From Thermoleophilia bacterium (lineage in GTDB: Bacteria > Actinomycetota > Thermoleophilia > RBG-16-64-13): a stretch of DNA of 64,000 bases. Below, in pieces: positions 26,934 through 36,360 of this stretch. The stretch spans positions 4,479,845 through 4,543,844 of the forward strand of contig JAOSKU010000001.1 of the NCBI GenBank assembly GCA_027493445.1. The letters are read 5' to 3'. Position 1 is the first letter of the stretch. Each line of letters starts with the position of its first letter. A program made the position numbers and the translations under genes. The notes below the pieces were generated by a model. The model worked only from the letters and a program-made list of their open reading frames with translations. It did not search any database and was not told where the DNA came from.

Positions 26934-27997
26934 CGCGACCCGGCGGTCGTCACCGAGCGGCCGCTCATGAGGCGGCGGGCGGCCCCCACGATGTCGGCCA
27001 CCTGGGGCAGGTCCGCGTCTTCCAATGTCTTCGCGTAGGGCACGGGCATGTTCGCTGCGCAGAGCCGCATGGGTGGGGCATCCAGGTAGTCGAAGGCGTC
27101 CTCGATGGCGCACTGGATGATCTCGGCAGCCACGCCCACCCGCTCGGGGGCCTGATGCACGGCGATCAGCCGGCCCGTCTTGCGTACCGAGGCGGCCACG
27201 GCTTCCCGGTCGTAGGGCACCAGGGTGCGGGGATCGACCACCTCGAGCTCGATGCCTTCGGGGGCCAGGATCTCCGCGGCCTCCAGAGCGTGGTCGTTGG
27301 TGATGTGGACGCCGACGACAGTGACGTGGCGACCTTCGCGGAGCACGTTGGCGCGACCGAAAGGCACCAGGTGCTCGCCTACCGGGACCTCGCCCTTCTT
27401 CCCGTACAGCAGCTTGTGCTCCAGGAAGACCACCGGGTTGTCGTCCCGGATGGCCATTTTCAGCAACCCTTTGGCGTCGGCCGGCGTGGAAGGGACAGCC
27501 ACTTTGAGCCCGGGGATGTGTGTGAACCAGGCCTCGAGGCTCTGAGAGTGCTGCGGGCCGTTGCCCCTGCCGGCCCCCTCCTGGGTCCGGAGGACCAAGG
27601 GCACCCGGGCCTTCCCGCCGAACATGTAGCGGATCTTAGCCGCCTGGTTGGCGATCTGGTCCATGGCCACCATCATGAAGTCGGCGTACATGTACTCGAC
27701 CACGGGCCGCATGCCGGTCAACGCGGCGCCTAGCCCCACCCCGGTGAAGCCCGCTTCGGAGATGGGCGTGTCCCGAATGCGCTCGGGACCGAAGATGTCG
27801 ACCAGGCCTTTCGTCACGCCGAAGACCCCGCCCCCGCCCCAGACGGCGATGTCCTCGCCCATGACGAACACGGTCGGATCGCGTTCCATCTCCTCCCGCA
27901 GGGCTTCGTTCAGCGCCTGCACGTAGGTCATGGTGACAGTGCCCCCGGTCGCCGGCGGTGAGGCCCCGCCGGATCCATCGTTGCTTACGGCGTTCAT
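26930..27997 (-). CDS. 2-oxoacid dehydrogenase E1 beta subunit (acetoin/pyruvate type)
   Basis: A 355-residue transketolase-like E1beta: MTYVQALNEALREEMERDP, VMGEDIAVWGGGGVFGVTKG, PISEAGFTGVGLGAALTGMR, and VVDPRTLVPYDREAV. With E1alpha it decarboxylates a 2-oxoacid, or cleaves acetoin, using ThDP. ATG at 27997 overlaps the E1alpha stop, but an ATG at 27932 just before the conserved region is possible and would remove a Gly/Ser-rich leader of 21 residues. Confidence 0.88.
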   Translation of the reverse strand: MNAVSNDGSGGASPPATGGTVTMTYVQALNEALREEMERDPTVFVMGEDIAVWGGGGVFGVTKGLVDIFGPERIRDTPISEAGFTGVGLGAALTGMRPVVEYMYADFMMVAMDQIANQAAKIRYMFGGKARVPLVLRTQEGAGRGNGPQHSQSLEAWFTHIPGLKVAVPSTPADAKGLLKMAIRDDNPVVFLEHKLLYGKKGEVPVGEHLVPFGRANVLREGRHVTVVGVHITNDHALEAAEILAPEGIELEVVDPRTLVPYDREAVAASVRKTGRLIAVHQAPERVGVAAEIIQCAIEDAFDYLDAPPMRLCAANMPVPYAKTLEDADLPQVADIVGAARRLMSGRSVTTAGSR

Positions 27998-29058
27998 GCG
28001 AACACGTCCTCCGTCAGGTTCGAGGGATCCGGGTCGGGGCTCTCCTCCGCGAAGGCCAGGGCTCGAGCGATGGCGTCCTTGGCCTCGGCTTCCCAGCGGT
28101 CGACCTGCTCGCGCGTGGCCAGGTTGTCGGCCACGAGCCGGCCGGCGAAGTTCGGGATGGGATCGCGCAGCCTCCACGGATCCACGGCCGACTTGTCCCG
28201 GTAGGTGAGCGGATCGCCCACGTGATGGCCCAGGAAGCGATAGGTGGTGCAGACCACGTAGCTGGGACCGCCGCCTCCCCGGGCCCGCTCGACCGCGGCT
28301 CGGGTGGCCAGGTGCACGTCGATGACGTCCATGCCGTCGCACGTGGCGGCCGGTATGTCGTAGGCGGCCGCCCGGCCGGCCAAGTTCATCTCTTTGCAGG
28401 CCAGGGTGTCTTCCACACTGGCGCTCATGCCGTAGAAGTTGTTCTCGCAGAGGAAGACGACCGGGAGGTTCCAGCAGGCAGCGATGTTCGAGACCTCGTG
28501 CAGGATCCCCTGGTTCATAGCTCCGTCGCCGAAGAAGCAGACCGCCACCGTGTCCCGGCCCAGCATCTTGGAGGACAAGGCCGCGCCCACGGCGATGCCC
28601 ATGCCCCCACCGACGATGCCGTTCGCCCCCAGGATTCCCTGGCTCATGTCGGCGATATGCATGCTCCCGCCGCGCCCCTTGCAGTAGCCCGTGGCCTTGC
28701 CCAGCAGCTCGGCCATCATCAGGTTGACATCGCCTCCCTTGGCGATCACGTGCGCATGTCCCCGGTGCGTGGAGGTGATGAAGTCGGACACATTCAGCGT
28801 GGAACAGACGCCCACGGCCACCGCTTCCTGTCCCTGATAGGTGTGGGTCACGCCCCGGATGCGACCCGCGCGGTACAGCCGGGCGCACTCCTCCTCGAAC
28901 TCACGGATGAGCATCATCCGCTGGAGCAGGCCGATCAGCTCATCCGGCCGCAGGCCGGTCGTCTCCACCAACTTCGCCGCCTTGGCCTTGCGTCCGCCGG
29001 CCTTGGGGGAGCGGCCGCCCGCGGCGTTCGTCTTCCCTTGTGGTCTCTGGTCCGCCAC
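27994..29058 (-). CDS. 2-oxoacid dehydrogenase E1 alpha subunit (acetoin/pyruvate type)
   Basis: A 354-residue E1alpha with the ThDP/Mg motif GDGAMNQGILHEVSNIAACWNLP continuing to ENN, YQGQEAVAVGV and the phosphorylation-loop-like region YRFLGHHVGDPLTYR. The first 35 residues are a Lys/Gly/Ala-rich extension not needed for the fold. GTG start at 29058 with GGAGGGAT upstream. Substrate could be acetoin, pyruvate or branched-chain 2-oxoacids; E1alpha of this length with separate E1beta favours the acetoin/pyruvate group. Confidence 0.87.
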   Translation of the reverse strand: MADQRPQGKTNAAGGRSPKAGGRKAKAAKLVETTGLRPDELIGLLQRMMLIREFEEECARLYRAGRIRGVTHTYQGQEAVAVGVCSTLNVSDFITSTHRGHAHVIAKGGDVNLMMAELLGKATGYCKGRGGSMHIADMSQGILGANGIVGGGMGIAVGAALSSKMLGRDTVAVCFFGDGAMNQGILHEVSNIAACWNLPVVFLCENNFYGMSASVEDTLACKEMNLAGRAAAYDIPAATCDGMDVIDVHLATRAAVERARGGGGPSYVVCTTYRFLGHHVGDPLTYRDKSAVDPWRLRDPIPNFAGRLVADNLATREQVDRWEAEAKDAIARALAFAEESPDPDPSNLTEDVFA

Positions 29059-29071
29059 CGCGATCCCTCCG

Positions 29072-30290
29072 TCAGGCCCGCACGCAGATCAGCTCGTCGC
29101 ACGGGTAGCGCGTAATGATCTTGTGACCGTCGGCCGTGACCACGATCTCCTCCTCGATGCGGGCGGCGCCGGAGCCGTCGGCGGCCGCGCAGTAGGTCTC
29201 GAGAGCGAAGACCATGCCCTCTTGCAGCACCATCGGCGTGTCCAGAGAGAAGCGCCGGCTGATCACGGGCTTCTCCCAGATGCTCATGCCAATGCCGTGG
29301 CCGAATTGCAGCCCGAAAGCGGCCGCTTCGGACTCGAAGCCCAGACTCTCGGCGGTGGGCCAGGTCGAGGCGATGTCGGCCGTGGTGTTGCCCGGCTTCA
29401 CCTGTTCGATGGAGGCATAGAGCCAGTCGTAGCACTGCTTGTAGGCGTCGCGCAGCGACTGGCTCGCCCGGCCCACCTGGAATGTGCGGTAGTAGCAGGT
29501 GCGGTAGCCGTTGTAGGAGTGCATGATGTCAAGGAACACGGTCTCGTCCGGGCGGATGATGCGGTCGGTGAAGTAATGGGGATGAGGTGAGCAGCGCGGG
29601 CCCGAGACCACGTTCACCGCCTCCACCTGGTCGGACCCCAGACGGTAGAGGAGATCGTTGACGATGGCCACCAGTTCGTTCTCGCGGATGCCGGCCCGGA
29701 GATTGCTGACCACGGCGCTGTAAGCGGCGTCGACCATGCTGGCCGCTCCTTCCAGGAGCGCGATCTCGTCGGCCGACTTGATCCGGCGCGCGTCGAGCAT
29801 GATGTCCTGCCCGTCCACCAGTGTGAGGTCCTCCTTCTGCAGCAGCTCGAGGAGCGTCACGTCCAGCAGGTCGATGCCGATCTTGCCGCCGTAGAGCTGG
29901 TGCTCCTTGAGGGTCCGTATGAGAAACTCCATGAACTCTTCCTGGAAGGCGGCCTCCCGGGGCACCGAGCCGCGCATCCAGCTGGAGGTGGGGAAGACAT
30001 GGTCCCTGATCCACGGGGGAGGTCTTCTTCTTGGCTGCGACGGCGCTCCCGAAGTCGAAGAGCAGGGGCTGGCCGTCCACCGGCATGATGGAGTACCGGG
30101 CCAGCTTGTCGCGCGACCACTCGCCCAGGAACGTGCTGGTCAGGTAGCGGACGTTGTTCGGATCGAACACCATGATGGCGTCGACCCCCGCCCTCTTCAG
30201 GGCTTCGTTGGCTTTTCTGATCCGGTCCTTGCGCAGCCGGTCGAAATCGACGCGGATCTCAGAGTCGAAAGCCATAGTCCCGAAGTCCAT
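29072..30290 (-). CDS. M24 (aminopeptidase P/creatinase fold) protein with altered metal site (single-base frameshift)
   Basis: About 406 residues after correcting a five-base C run (30015-30019). An N-terminal creatinase-like domain (FDPNNVRYLTSTFLGEW) precedes a pita-bread domain with ETVFLDIMHSYNG, FGLQFGHGIGM and paired Glu in the ETYCAAADG and EEEIVV stretches. The position of the second metal-binding Asp in family members (usually S-D-x-T-R-T-F) reads T-C-Y-Y-R-T-F, so one ligand is Cys. It may be a non-peptidase (creatinase, lyase or ectoine-hydrolase-like). ATG at 30290 follows GGGAGGTC. It is the first gene of the dehydrogenase/molybdoenzyme transcription unit. Confidence 0.8.
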
Positions 30291-30344
30291 GGTGCCGACC
30301 TCCCTCGTGTGGGTGGGTGTCTGGAACAAGACTGGATGCTGCCC

Positions 30345-30373
30345 ATGGTAACTCCAACTGTACAGCCAATCAA
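30345..30373 (-). promoter_or_regulatory. promoter of the M24-dehydrogenase-molybdoenzyme operon
   Basis: On the minus strand TTGATT (30368-30373), a 17-base spacer and TACCAT (30345-30350) lie about 55 bases before the M24 start. This is the only good promoter I see for the ten-kilobase minus-strand gene row. Confidence 0.5.
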
Positions 30374-30642
30374 GCTTGCGTGAACGCTGCGGCGCAGGAT
30401 TCCTCAAGCCGGCGGCGGGCGTCGCGAATGGCGCCGGACGCCGGCGGTTTGTCCTTTCCTCGAAGAGAGCAAGGGCGGGCGGGCTACACGATCAACTGTG
30501 GCCTTGTCCAGCCCTTTTTGGGGATGGGCCGCAGAGACGGGCGGTCGCTGCGCCCCTGGGCGAGACGTCATTCCTCCTGCGCGCCGTTCTCCGGACGGCC
30601 CTGTTACTCTCTTTTCGATAGTGTTAAGCGGTCGAACGGAAA

Positions 30643-30672
30643 TTGACAGCGAGCCGGGCGCCGTGTTAATTA
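30643..30672 (+). promoter_or_regulatory. promoter of the beta-hydroxyacid dehydrogenase gene
   Basis: A consensus TTGACA at 30643-30648 and TAATTA at 30667-30672, separated by 18 bases in an AT-richer patch, lie 98 bases before the ATG. Confidence 0.55.
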
Positions 30673-30770
30673 TGAACGTACACCGACTCCGCCTGCCGCT
30701 GGGGGCGTGTGCCTGCCGGCGGGGGCGGAACTATGCCGGGGGTGTCACAACTGACTGAGGAGGTTCGCCG

Positions 30771-31662
30771 ATGGGGCGCGTGGGATTCGTTGGAATGGGG
30801 CTCATGGGGTCTCGAATGGCCGCTCGCCTGCTGGCCGCCGGGCATGAGGTCACCGTCTACAACCGTACACGCGAGAAAACGGCGCCTCTGGCCGAGAAGG
30901 GGGCGCTCGTCGCCGACTCGCCCGCCGAGGCGGCCGGGGGTAAGGACATCGTATTCACGAACGTGGCCGATGGCGCCGCGCTGCGCGCGGTCTGCCTGGG
31001 TTCGGACGGCGTGCTGGCCGCGGACCCGGCTCCGAGCATCCTGGTGGACATGGGTACCGTCGGCCCGGCCGAATCGGCCGATATCGCCGCCGCCTGTGAC
31101 GAGCACGGGGTTGGCTACCTGCGTTCGCCCGTTAGCGGGAGCACGGTATTGGCCGAGGCGGGCAAGCTGACCATCCTGGCTTCAGGGGACGCGGCCACCT
31201 ACCAGAAGGCCGACCCCTATCTGGCCGAGATCGGCGAGGTCCGCTACCACGTGGGGACGGGGGAGGCCGCACGCTTCCTAAAGCTCATCTTGAACGTCAT
31301 GGTCTCCACGCAGGTTCAGGTCCTGGCCGAGGGCCTGGTATTGGGCGAGAAGGCCGGTCTTGACTGGGCTCGGATGCTCGAGGTCATCAGCAACAGCGTG
31401 GTGGGATCTCCGCTCGTGAAGTACAAAGCGGGCCCCCTGTCCGACCGCAACTACAACCCGGCGTTCCGGCTCGAGCTGATGGTCAAGGACCTGACGCTCG
31501 CGCTGGCGACCGCCGCGGAGAACGGGGGTGCGGATGCCGATCACCGAGTCTGTGCGGGACTTCTATAAGGCCGCCGCCGGCGCGGGTCTGGGGAGCAAGG
31601 ACTTCTCGGCCGTCACGCTGGAACTAGAGAAGTTGGCCGGGCTGGAGCCGACAGGGGCCTAG
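30771..31662 (+). CDS. NAD(P)-dependent beta-hydroxyacid dehydrogenase, 3-hydroxyisobutyrate/tartronate semialdehyde reductase type (single-base frameshift)
   Basis: About 296 residues after removing one G from the run at 31524-31528; the corrected end reads VRMPITESVRDFYKAAAGAG to GLEPTGA. The Rossmann start is VGFVGMGLMGSRMAARLL. The substrate loop is SPVSGSTVLAEAGKLTIL, and the catalytic Lys lies in EAARFLKLILN. Such enzymes interconvert 3-hydroxy acids and semialdehydes. The strong GAGGAGG site precedes the ATG. The TAG stop is part of the CTAG tip of repeat copy 6. Confidence 0.85.
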
Positions 31663-31991
31663 GAGGCTGTTGAAGATCGAAGCCTTGGCCACCAGAACGC
31701 GCTGGCCGGCGCGATGCGGCGTCCTCGGTCACGTCCGTAGCTCCGCTACGAGCGCTCCCTGCGTCCGGGGATCTCGGTTCAGAACGAAGCCTTGGCCACC
31801 AGAACGCGCTGGCCGGCCCGATGCGGCGTCCTCGGTCGCGCCCGTAGCTCCGCTACGCCCGCTCCCTGCGTCCTGGCCTCGCACTCGCCCATCGCGGCCT
31901 GGCGGCGAAGCGTCATTCCGAACCGAGCTCTGGCCTCGCACTCGCCCATCGCGCCCTGGCGGCGAAGCGTCATTCTTCAACAGCCTGGTAG
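31659..31991 (-). repeat. composite dispersed element: one copy nested inside another (copy 6)
   Basis: A 333-base structure. Outer tips are CTAGGAGGCTGTTGAAG and CTTCAACAGCCTGGTAG. Inside, from about 31770 to 31928, lies a second complete unit with its own different inverted tips (CTCGGTTCAGAACG and CATTCCGAACCGAG). The sequence on both sides of the inner unit repeats the same core and right arm. The left CTAG provides the stop codon of the dehydrogenase gene. The stretch 31663-32108 holds no protein gene. Confidence 0.82.
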
Positions 31992-32108
31992 CAGGCTGCT
32001 CGTGCCCGAAGGGAGGTGCTGATCCGAGAGCGCGTCACGGGAGTCACGGAACAGCTGTGTGACTCGGTATCGATCGACATCGTGGGTTCATCGAAAAGGA
32101 GAGGGATA

Positions 32109-32474
32109 ATGGCAGGCGAGAAGAAGGCCATGGCCATCAAGGTAAGTGACGTCGAGTCCATGCTTCCGCCGAAGCACACGAATACGGACTCCTGGCCGCT
32201 GATCATGCCCAAGCTCACGGGCAACCAGCATGTCGAATTCTTCCTCACCGAGATGCGTCCCGGCGCGGCGACCGAGCTGGACACCCACCCCGACTCGGAG
32301 CATATCTACTTCATCATCTCCGGAAGGGGCAAGGCTTATGTGGAGGATCAGCAGTTTGACCTCGAGCCGGGCGTCTGTCTCTTCATGACGGAAGGCTGCG
32401 AGCACCGGCTCGACGTGATCGGCACCGAGACCCTGCGCTTCGCGGTGGTCTTCGCGCCGCCTCGGAAACTCTAA
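32109..32474 (+). CDS. small single-domain cupin protein
   Basis: A 121-residue cupin. The two conserved motifs are present in modified form: THPDSEHIYFIISGRGKAYV (motif 1 with His, Glu, His-like positions) and EGCEHRLDVIG (motif 2). The fold binds a metal and small ligands; substrate is not predictable. AAAGGAGAGGG precedes the ATG. It stands alone between a repeat and the importer genes and may act as an isomerase, sensor or dioxygenase in the pathway served by the importer. Confidence 0.75.
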   Translation: MAGEKKAMAIKVSDVESMLPPKHTNTDSWPLIMPKLTGNQHVEFFLTEMRPGAATELDTHPDSEHIYFIISGRGKAYVEDQQFDLEPGVCLFMTEGCEHRLDVIGTETLRFAVVFAPPRKL

Positions 32475-32480
32475 CGGACT

Positions 32481-32591
32481 AGCGGCACCAACTACCCGGT
32501 CGAATTCATCGTCAAAGACAGCCAGTCCGACTGCATCAGGGCGGCTACCGTGGTGCGCGATCTCGTCAACAATGTAGTTGTCCGGGAGTAG
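32481..32591 (+). pseudogene. remnant of a LIV-type solute-binding protein gene
   Basis: The frame SGTNYPVEFIVKDSQSDCIR followed by AATVVRDLVNN and a stop aligns with the ITLVVSDSQSDPNRAAQVAG and DLINN region of the intact binding protein that starts 64 bases downstream. There is no start codon and no flanking homology, so this is a 36-codon leftover of a second livK-like gene. Confidence 0.6.
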
Positions 32592-32654
32592 AAAAGGAAA
32601 CGGCTTGGCAGCCGTTCCGCGTGAACCGTGCCCAACGAAACAGGGAGTCTAGAG

Positions 32655-34025
32655 ATGGACAAGAAGCACGAGGAGGAGGCGAGGAGTCTGCTCCCACCGG
32701 GGTCGTTGAGTCGCCGCGAGTTCCTGCGGCTGGCCGGAGCTGCTGGTGCCACCGTTGGTTTGGGGGCCGGTCTGGGCGGCTTCATCGCGGGCTGCGGCGG
32801 TGAAGAGGCCGCCACCACTACGGCGCCTGGGGATACCACCGCCGGGGGAGCTACGGGCCGCGCGATCAAGATCGGATTCGTTACTCCCTTGACCGGCCCA
32901 ATCGCCGGTTTCGGCGAGGCCGACACCTTCTGCATCGAGGAGTGGAAGGCAGCGGCCCCGACCGTGCAGATCGGCGGCACCATTCACCCCATCACCCTAG
33001 TGGTGAGTGACAGCCAGTCTGATCCCAACCGGGCCGCCCAGGTGGCCGGCGATCTCATCAACAACGACAAGATCGACCTGATGCTGGTAGCCAGCACGCC
33101 TGACACGGTGAACCCCGTGGCCGACCAGTGCGAGGCCAACGGCGTGCCCTGCATCTCCAACGACACCCCCTGGCAGCCCTTTTTCTTCGGTCGGGGCGGC
33201 GATCCGGCAGTGGGCTTCAAGTGGACCTACCACTTCTTCTGGGGCCTGGAAGACGTGATCGTGAACTTTACCGACATGTGGAAGAGCGTGGGAGCCAACT
33301 CCGCGGGAGCCATGTGGCCGAACGACCCCGACGGCAACGCCTGGGCTGACGATCAGACCGGCTTCCCGCGCGCTCTAGCGGAGCAGGGTTTCACGCTGGT
33401 GGACCCGGGCCGCTACCAGCAGCTCACGGAGGATTTCTCCGCTCAGATAGCCCGGTTCAAGCAAGCCAACTGCGATATCTTGACCGGGGTGATGATCCCA
33501 CCCGATTTTGCCAACTTCTGGAAGCAGGCCGCCCAGCAGGGCTTCAAGCCCAAGATCGCTTCGGTGGGCAAGGGCCTGCTGTTCCCCTCTTCCATGGAGG
33601 CTCTGGGTGACATCGGCTACGGTCTTACCACCGAAGTGTGGTGGACGCCTGCGCACCCGTTCACCTCGTCTCTTACCGGTGAGTCCTGCGCGGCCATCGC
33701 CGCCAAGTACGAGGAGAAGACGGGCAAGCAGTGGACGCAACCGCTCCTGCATTATGCCGTGTACGAGGTGGCGATCAACGCTTTGCAGCGCACCGCCGAT
33801 ATCGACGACAAGGAAGCCATCGTCGAAGCGATCAAGACCACCAAGATGGACACCCTGGCCGGCCCGGTGGATTGGTCGACCGGCCCCGTGCCCAACGTGT
33901 CGAAGACTCCGCTGGTCGGCGGCCAATGGGTGAAAGGTGAAAAGTATCCGTACGACCTGGTTGTGGTCAACAACTCCATCGCTCCCATGGTGCCTCTGGG
34001 CGGCGAGGTGCAACCTCTCAGCTGA
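32655..34025 (+). CDS. livK: LIV/amide-type ABC importer, solute-binding lipoprotein
   Basis: A 456-residue Periplasmic_BP_6 protein. A twin-arginine motif (SRREFLRLAG, Arg 20-21) precedes a hydrophobic stretch and a lipobox ending at Cys47 (FIAGCGG), so it is probably exported folded by Tat and lipid-anchored. A Thr-rich linker follows. The binding domain starts at IKIGFVTPLTGPIAGFGEAD. ATG 32655 with AGGGAG seven bases upstream is preferred to GTG 32628. The ligand may be branched-chain amino acids, amides or an aromatic acid. Confidence 0.88.
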   Translation: MDKKHEEEARSLLPPGSLSRREFLRLAGAAGATVGLGAGLGGFIAGCGGEEAATTTAPGDTTAGGATGRAIKIGFVTPLTGPIAGFGEADTFCIEEWKAAAPTVQIGGTIHPITLVVSDSQSDPNRAAQVAGDLINNDKIDLMLVASTPDTVNPVADQCEANGVPCISNDTPWQPFFFGRGGDPAVGFKWTYHFFWGLEDVIVNFTDMWKSVGANSAGAMWPNDPDGNAWADDQTGFPRALAEQGFTLVDPGRYQQLTEDFSAQIARFKQANCDILTGVMIPPDFANFWKQAAQQGFKPKIASVGKGLLFPSSMEALGDIGYGLTTEVWWTPAHPFTSSLTGESCAAIAAKYEEKTGKQWTQPLLHYAVYEVAINALQRTADIDDKEAIVEAIKTTKMDTLAGPVDWSTGPVPNVSKTPLVGGQWVKGEKYPYDLVVVNNSIAPMVPLGGEVQPLS

Positions 34026-34071
34026 CGGCCTGGGTGTTGTCAACTAGAAGCTGGACACGAAGAGGGACGCG

Positions 34072-34796
34072 GTGACGACGATACTCGAGGTGAAGGGCCT
34101 CTCGAAGTCGTTCGGCGGCGTCCTGGTCATCGATGACCTGAGCGTCTCCCTGCAGCGGGGGAGGCGCTCGGGGTCGTCGGACCGAACGGTGCGGGCAAGA
34201 CCACTATGCTGAACCTCATCAACGGCGCCCTGAAGCTCAACGCCGGCCAGATCTTCTTGGAAGGTCGGGAGATCACGCACACCCCGCAGCGCGAGCGCTG
34301 CCGCCTGGGCATCGGCCGCACCTACCAGATACCGCGTCCTTTCGAGGGGATGACAGTGTTCGAGAACGTGCTGGTGGGCGCCACGCACGGTCGCGGGCGC
34401 ACAGAACGGGCCTCGCATGAGGGTGCCGTACAGGCTCTGGAGCGGGCCGGCCTCCTCCCCCGCGCCAACACGGTGGCGGGTTCCTTAACGTTGCTCGATC
34501 GCAAGCGCCTCGAGCTGGCCCGGGCCCTGGCCACGGAACCCCGGTTGCTCCTCCTCGACGAGATCGCCGGAGGGCTCACCGAGGCCGAGGTGGACGATCT
34601 CATCGGCACCATTCGGTCTCTCCGCTCCGAGGGGGTGTCGATCATCTGGATCGAACACATCGTGCGCGCTTTGCTCGCGGTGGTCGATCGGCTCATGGCC
34701 ATCGACTTCGGCAAGCTTCTTGTTGAGGGCGATCCCAGCCAGGTAATCTGCAGCCCCGAGGTGGAGCACTGCTACCTGGGGACGGAAAGGGTATGA
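34072..34796 (+). CDS. livG: LIV-type ABC importer ATPase LivG (single-base frameshift)
   Basis: About 241 residues when one G is restored in the run at 34157-34161; the Walker A then reads VVGPNGAGKTTMLNL. The N-terminal part VKGLSKSFGGVLVIDDLSVS lies in the first frame. Typical LivG features follow: GIGRTYQIPRPF, the signature region LTLLDRKRLELARALA (the usual LSGGQ is degenerate, as in LivG), and LLLDEIAGGLTEAE. GTG at 34072 with AGAGGGA upstream. Overlaps livF. Confidence 0.85.
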
Positions 34797-35494
34797 GTCT
34801 CCTCGAGCTCGAAGGCATCAACACGGGCTACGGCGACTTCCAGGCGCTTTTCGACGTTTCTCTGGTGGTGGAGGAGGGGGAGACCTTCGGCGTCCTCGGC
34901 GCCAACGGCGCCGGCAAGTCCACGCTGCTCAAGACCGTGGCCGGACTGCTGCGCAGTCCGTCGGGACAGGTACGCTTCGAAGGGAAGCCCATCGAGCACC
35001 TGCCCGCCCAGAAGCGCGTGACCCTGGGGATCTCCCTGGTTCCCGAGGGGCGGCGGGTATTTCCCAGCCTCACGGTGCACGAGAACCTGCAGGTGGGGGC
35101 GCACGGCCGCAGGAGGGGCCCCTGGGACCTGGACCGGGTGTACGATGTGTTCCCGCTGTTGGTCAAGCTCAAGAGCAAGCAGGCCTCGTACCTATCAGGT
35201 GGCGAGCAGCAGGCCCTGGCCATCGGCCGCGCCCTCATGTCCAACCCCCGCCTTCTCCTGATTGACGAGGTGAGCTTGGGGTTGGCTCCCGTGGTGATCA
35301 GGGACCTCTACGAGGCCCTGGGGGAAGTGACTGGTTCGGGGATGACCGTGGTCCTCGTAGAGCAGGACATCAGGCAGATCATGGAGGTGGCCGATCGGGT
35401 GTCGTGCCTTCTGGAGGGGCGGGTGGTGCTGGAGGGGCCGCCCCGAGAGCTCACCCGCGGCCAGATCACCGCGGCCTACTTCGGGGTGCGTTAG
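34793..35494 (+). CDS. livF: LIV-type ABC importer ATPase LivF
   Basis: A 233-residue ATPase with Walker A GANGAGKSTLL, Q-loop region LVPEGRRVFPSLTV, signature YLSGGEQQALAIGRAL and Walker B LLLIDEVSLGLAP. It pairs with LivG to power the LivHM permease. The ATG overlaps the livG stop and the stop abuts livH. Confidence 0.93.
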   Translation: MSLLELEGINTGYGDFQALFDVSLVVEEGETFGVLGANGAGKSTLLKTVAGLLRSPSGQVRFEGKPIEHLPAQKRVTLGISLVPEGRRVFPSLTVHENLQVGAHGRRRGPWDLDRVYDVFPLLVKLKSKQASYLSGGEQQALAIGRALMSNPRLLLIDEVSLGLAPVVIRDLYEALGEVTGSGMTVVLVEQDIRQIMEVADRVSCLLEGRVVLEGPPRELTRGQITAAYFGVR

Positions 35495-36360
35495 ATGACC
35501 TGGGTCAACGTGGTCATCCAAGGGGTGCTGCTTGGCGGGCTCTACGCCTTGTACGCCACCGGGCTCTCGCTGGTCTTCGGGGTCATGCGCCTCGTGAACC
35601 TGGCCCACGGAGACCTCAGCATCATGGGGGCCTTCGCCTGCTTGGTCCTGGTTGGGATCCTGGACGTAAACCCCCTCCTCTCGCTCGTACTCGTCTTGCC
35701 GATGATCTTCGTGGTGGGCTACCTCCTGCAGCGCCTCATGCTGAACTTCACGCTGAAGGGCGACGACATGCGGCCGCTGCTCGCTACCTTCGGGCTATCC
35801 GTGATCATTCAGAACGGCTTGCTCGTGGGCTTTTCCGCCGACTCGCGGGGTCTCGACGCCGGTTGGATCGAGAACGCGAGCCTGTCCCTGGGAGGAGGGC
35901 TGGCCGTGGGTTGGTTCCCCTTGCTCACCCTGGTGGTGGCCATCCTCGTGATCGTACTTCTCAACTCCTTCCTGACCCGTACCCGGCTGGGGCGGGCCTT
36001 TCGGGCCACCTCGGATGATCAGGAAGCAGCCCGCCTGATGGGCATCGACAACCGCCACATCTACGCTCTGGCCATGGGCATCGCTCTGGGAATCGTGGCC
36101 CTGGCCGGAGTCTTCATGGGTATCCGAACTACGTTCACCCCGGGCATCGGCCCGGCCCGCCTCATCTTTGCCTTCGAGGCGGTCATAATGGGCGGCCTAG
36201 GTTCAAGCTGGGGACCCTGGCGGGTGGCATCGCACTGGGCGTGGCCCAGACGGTGGGCTTCCAGCTCTCGCCGGGCTGGGGAGTCTTCGTAGGCCATCTG
36301 GTGTTCGCGGCGGTGCTGGCACTCCGGCCGAGCGGGCTATTCGCGAAAACGGTGACGTGA
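35495..36360 (+). CDS. livH: LIV-type ABC importer permease LivH (single-base frameshift)
   Basis: About 288 residues with eight or so membrane segments once a missing G at 36210-36213 is restored; the end then reads SSWGTLAGGIALGVAQTVGF through SGLFAKTVT. Conserved LivH features include VFGVMRLVNLAHGDL near residue 30 and the coupling loop ATSDDQEAARLMGIDNRHIY. The ATG immediately follows the livF stop and the end overlaps livM. Confidence 0.87.

Larger units (their letters stand above)
30291..30770. other. 480-base divergent intergenic region
   Basis: It holds the minus-strand operon promoter at 30345-30373 and the plus-strand promoter at 30643-30672. The 270 bases between them contain no convincing gene. 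GC drops near 30600-30680, as expected for promoters. Confidence 0.4.
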
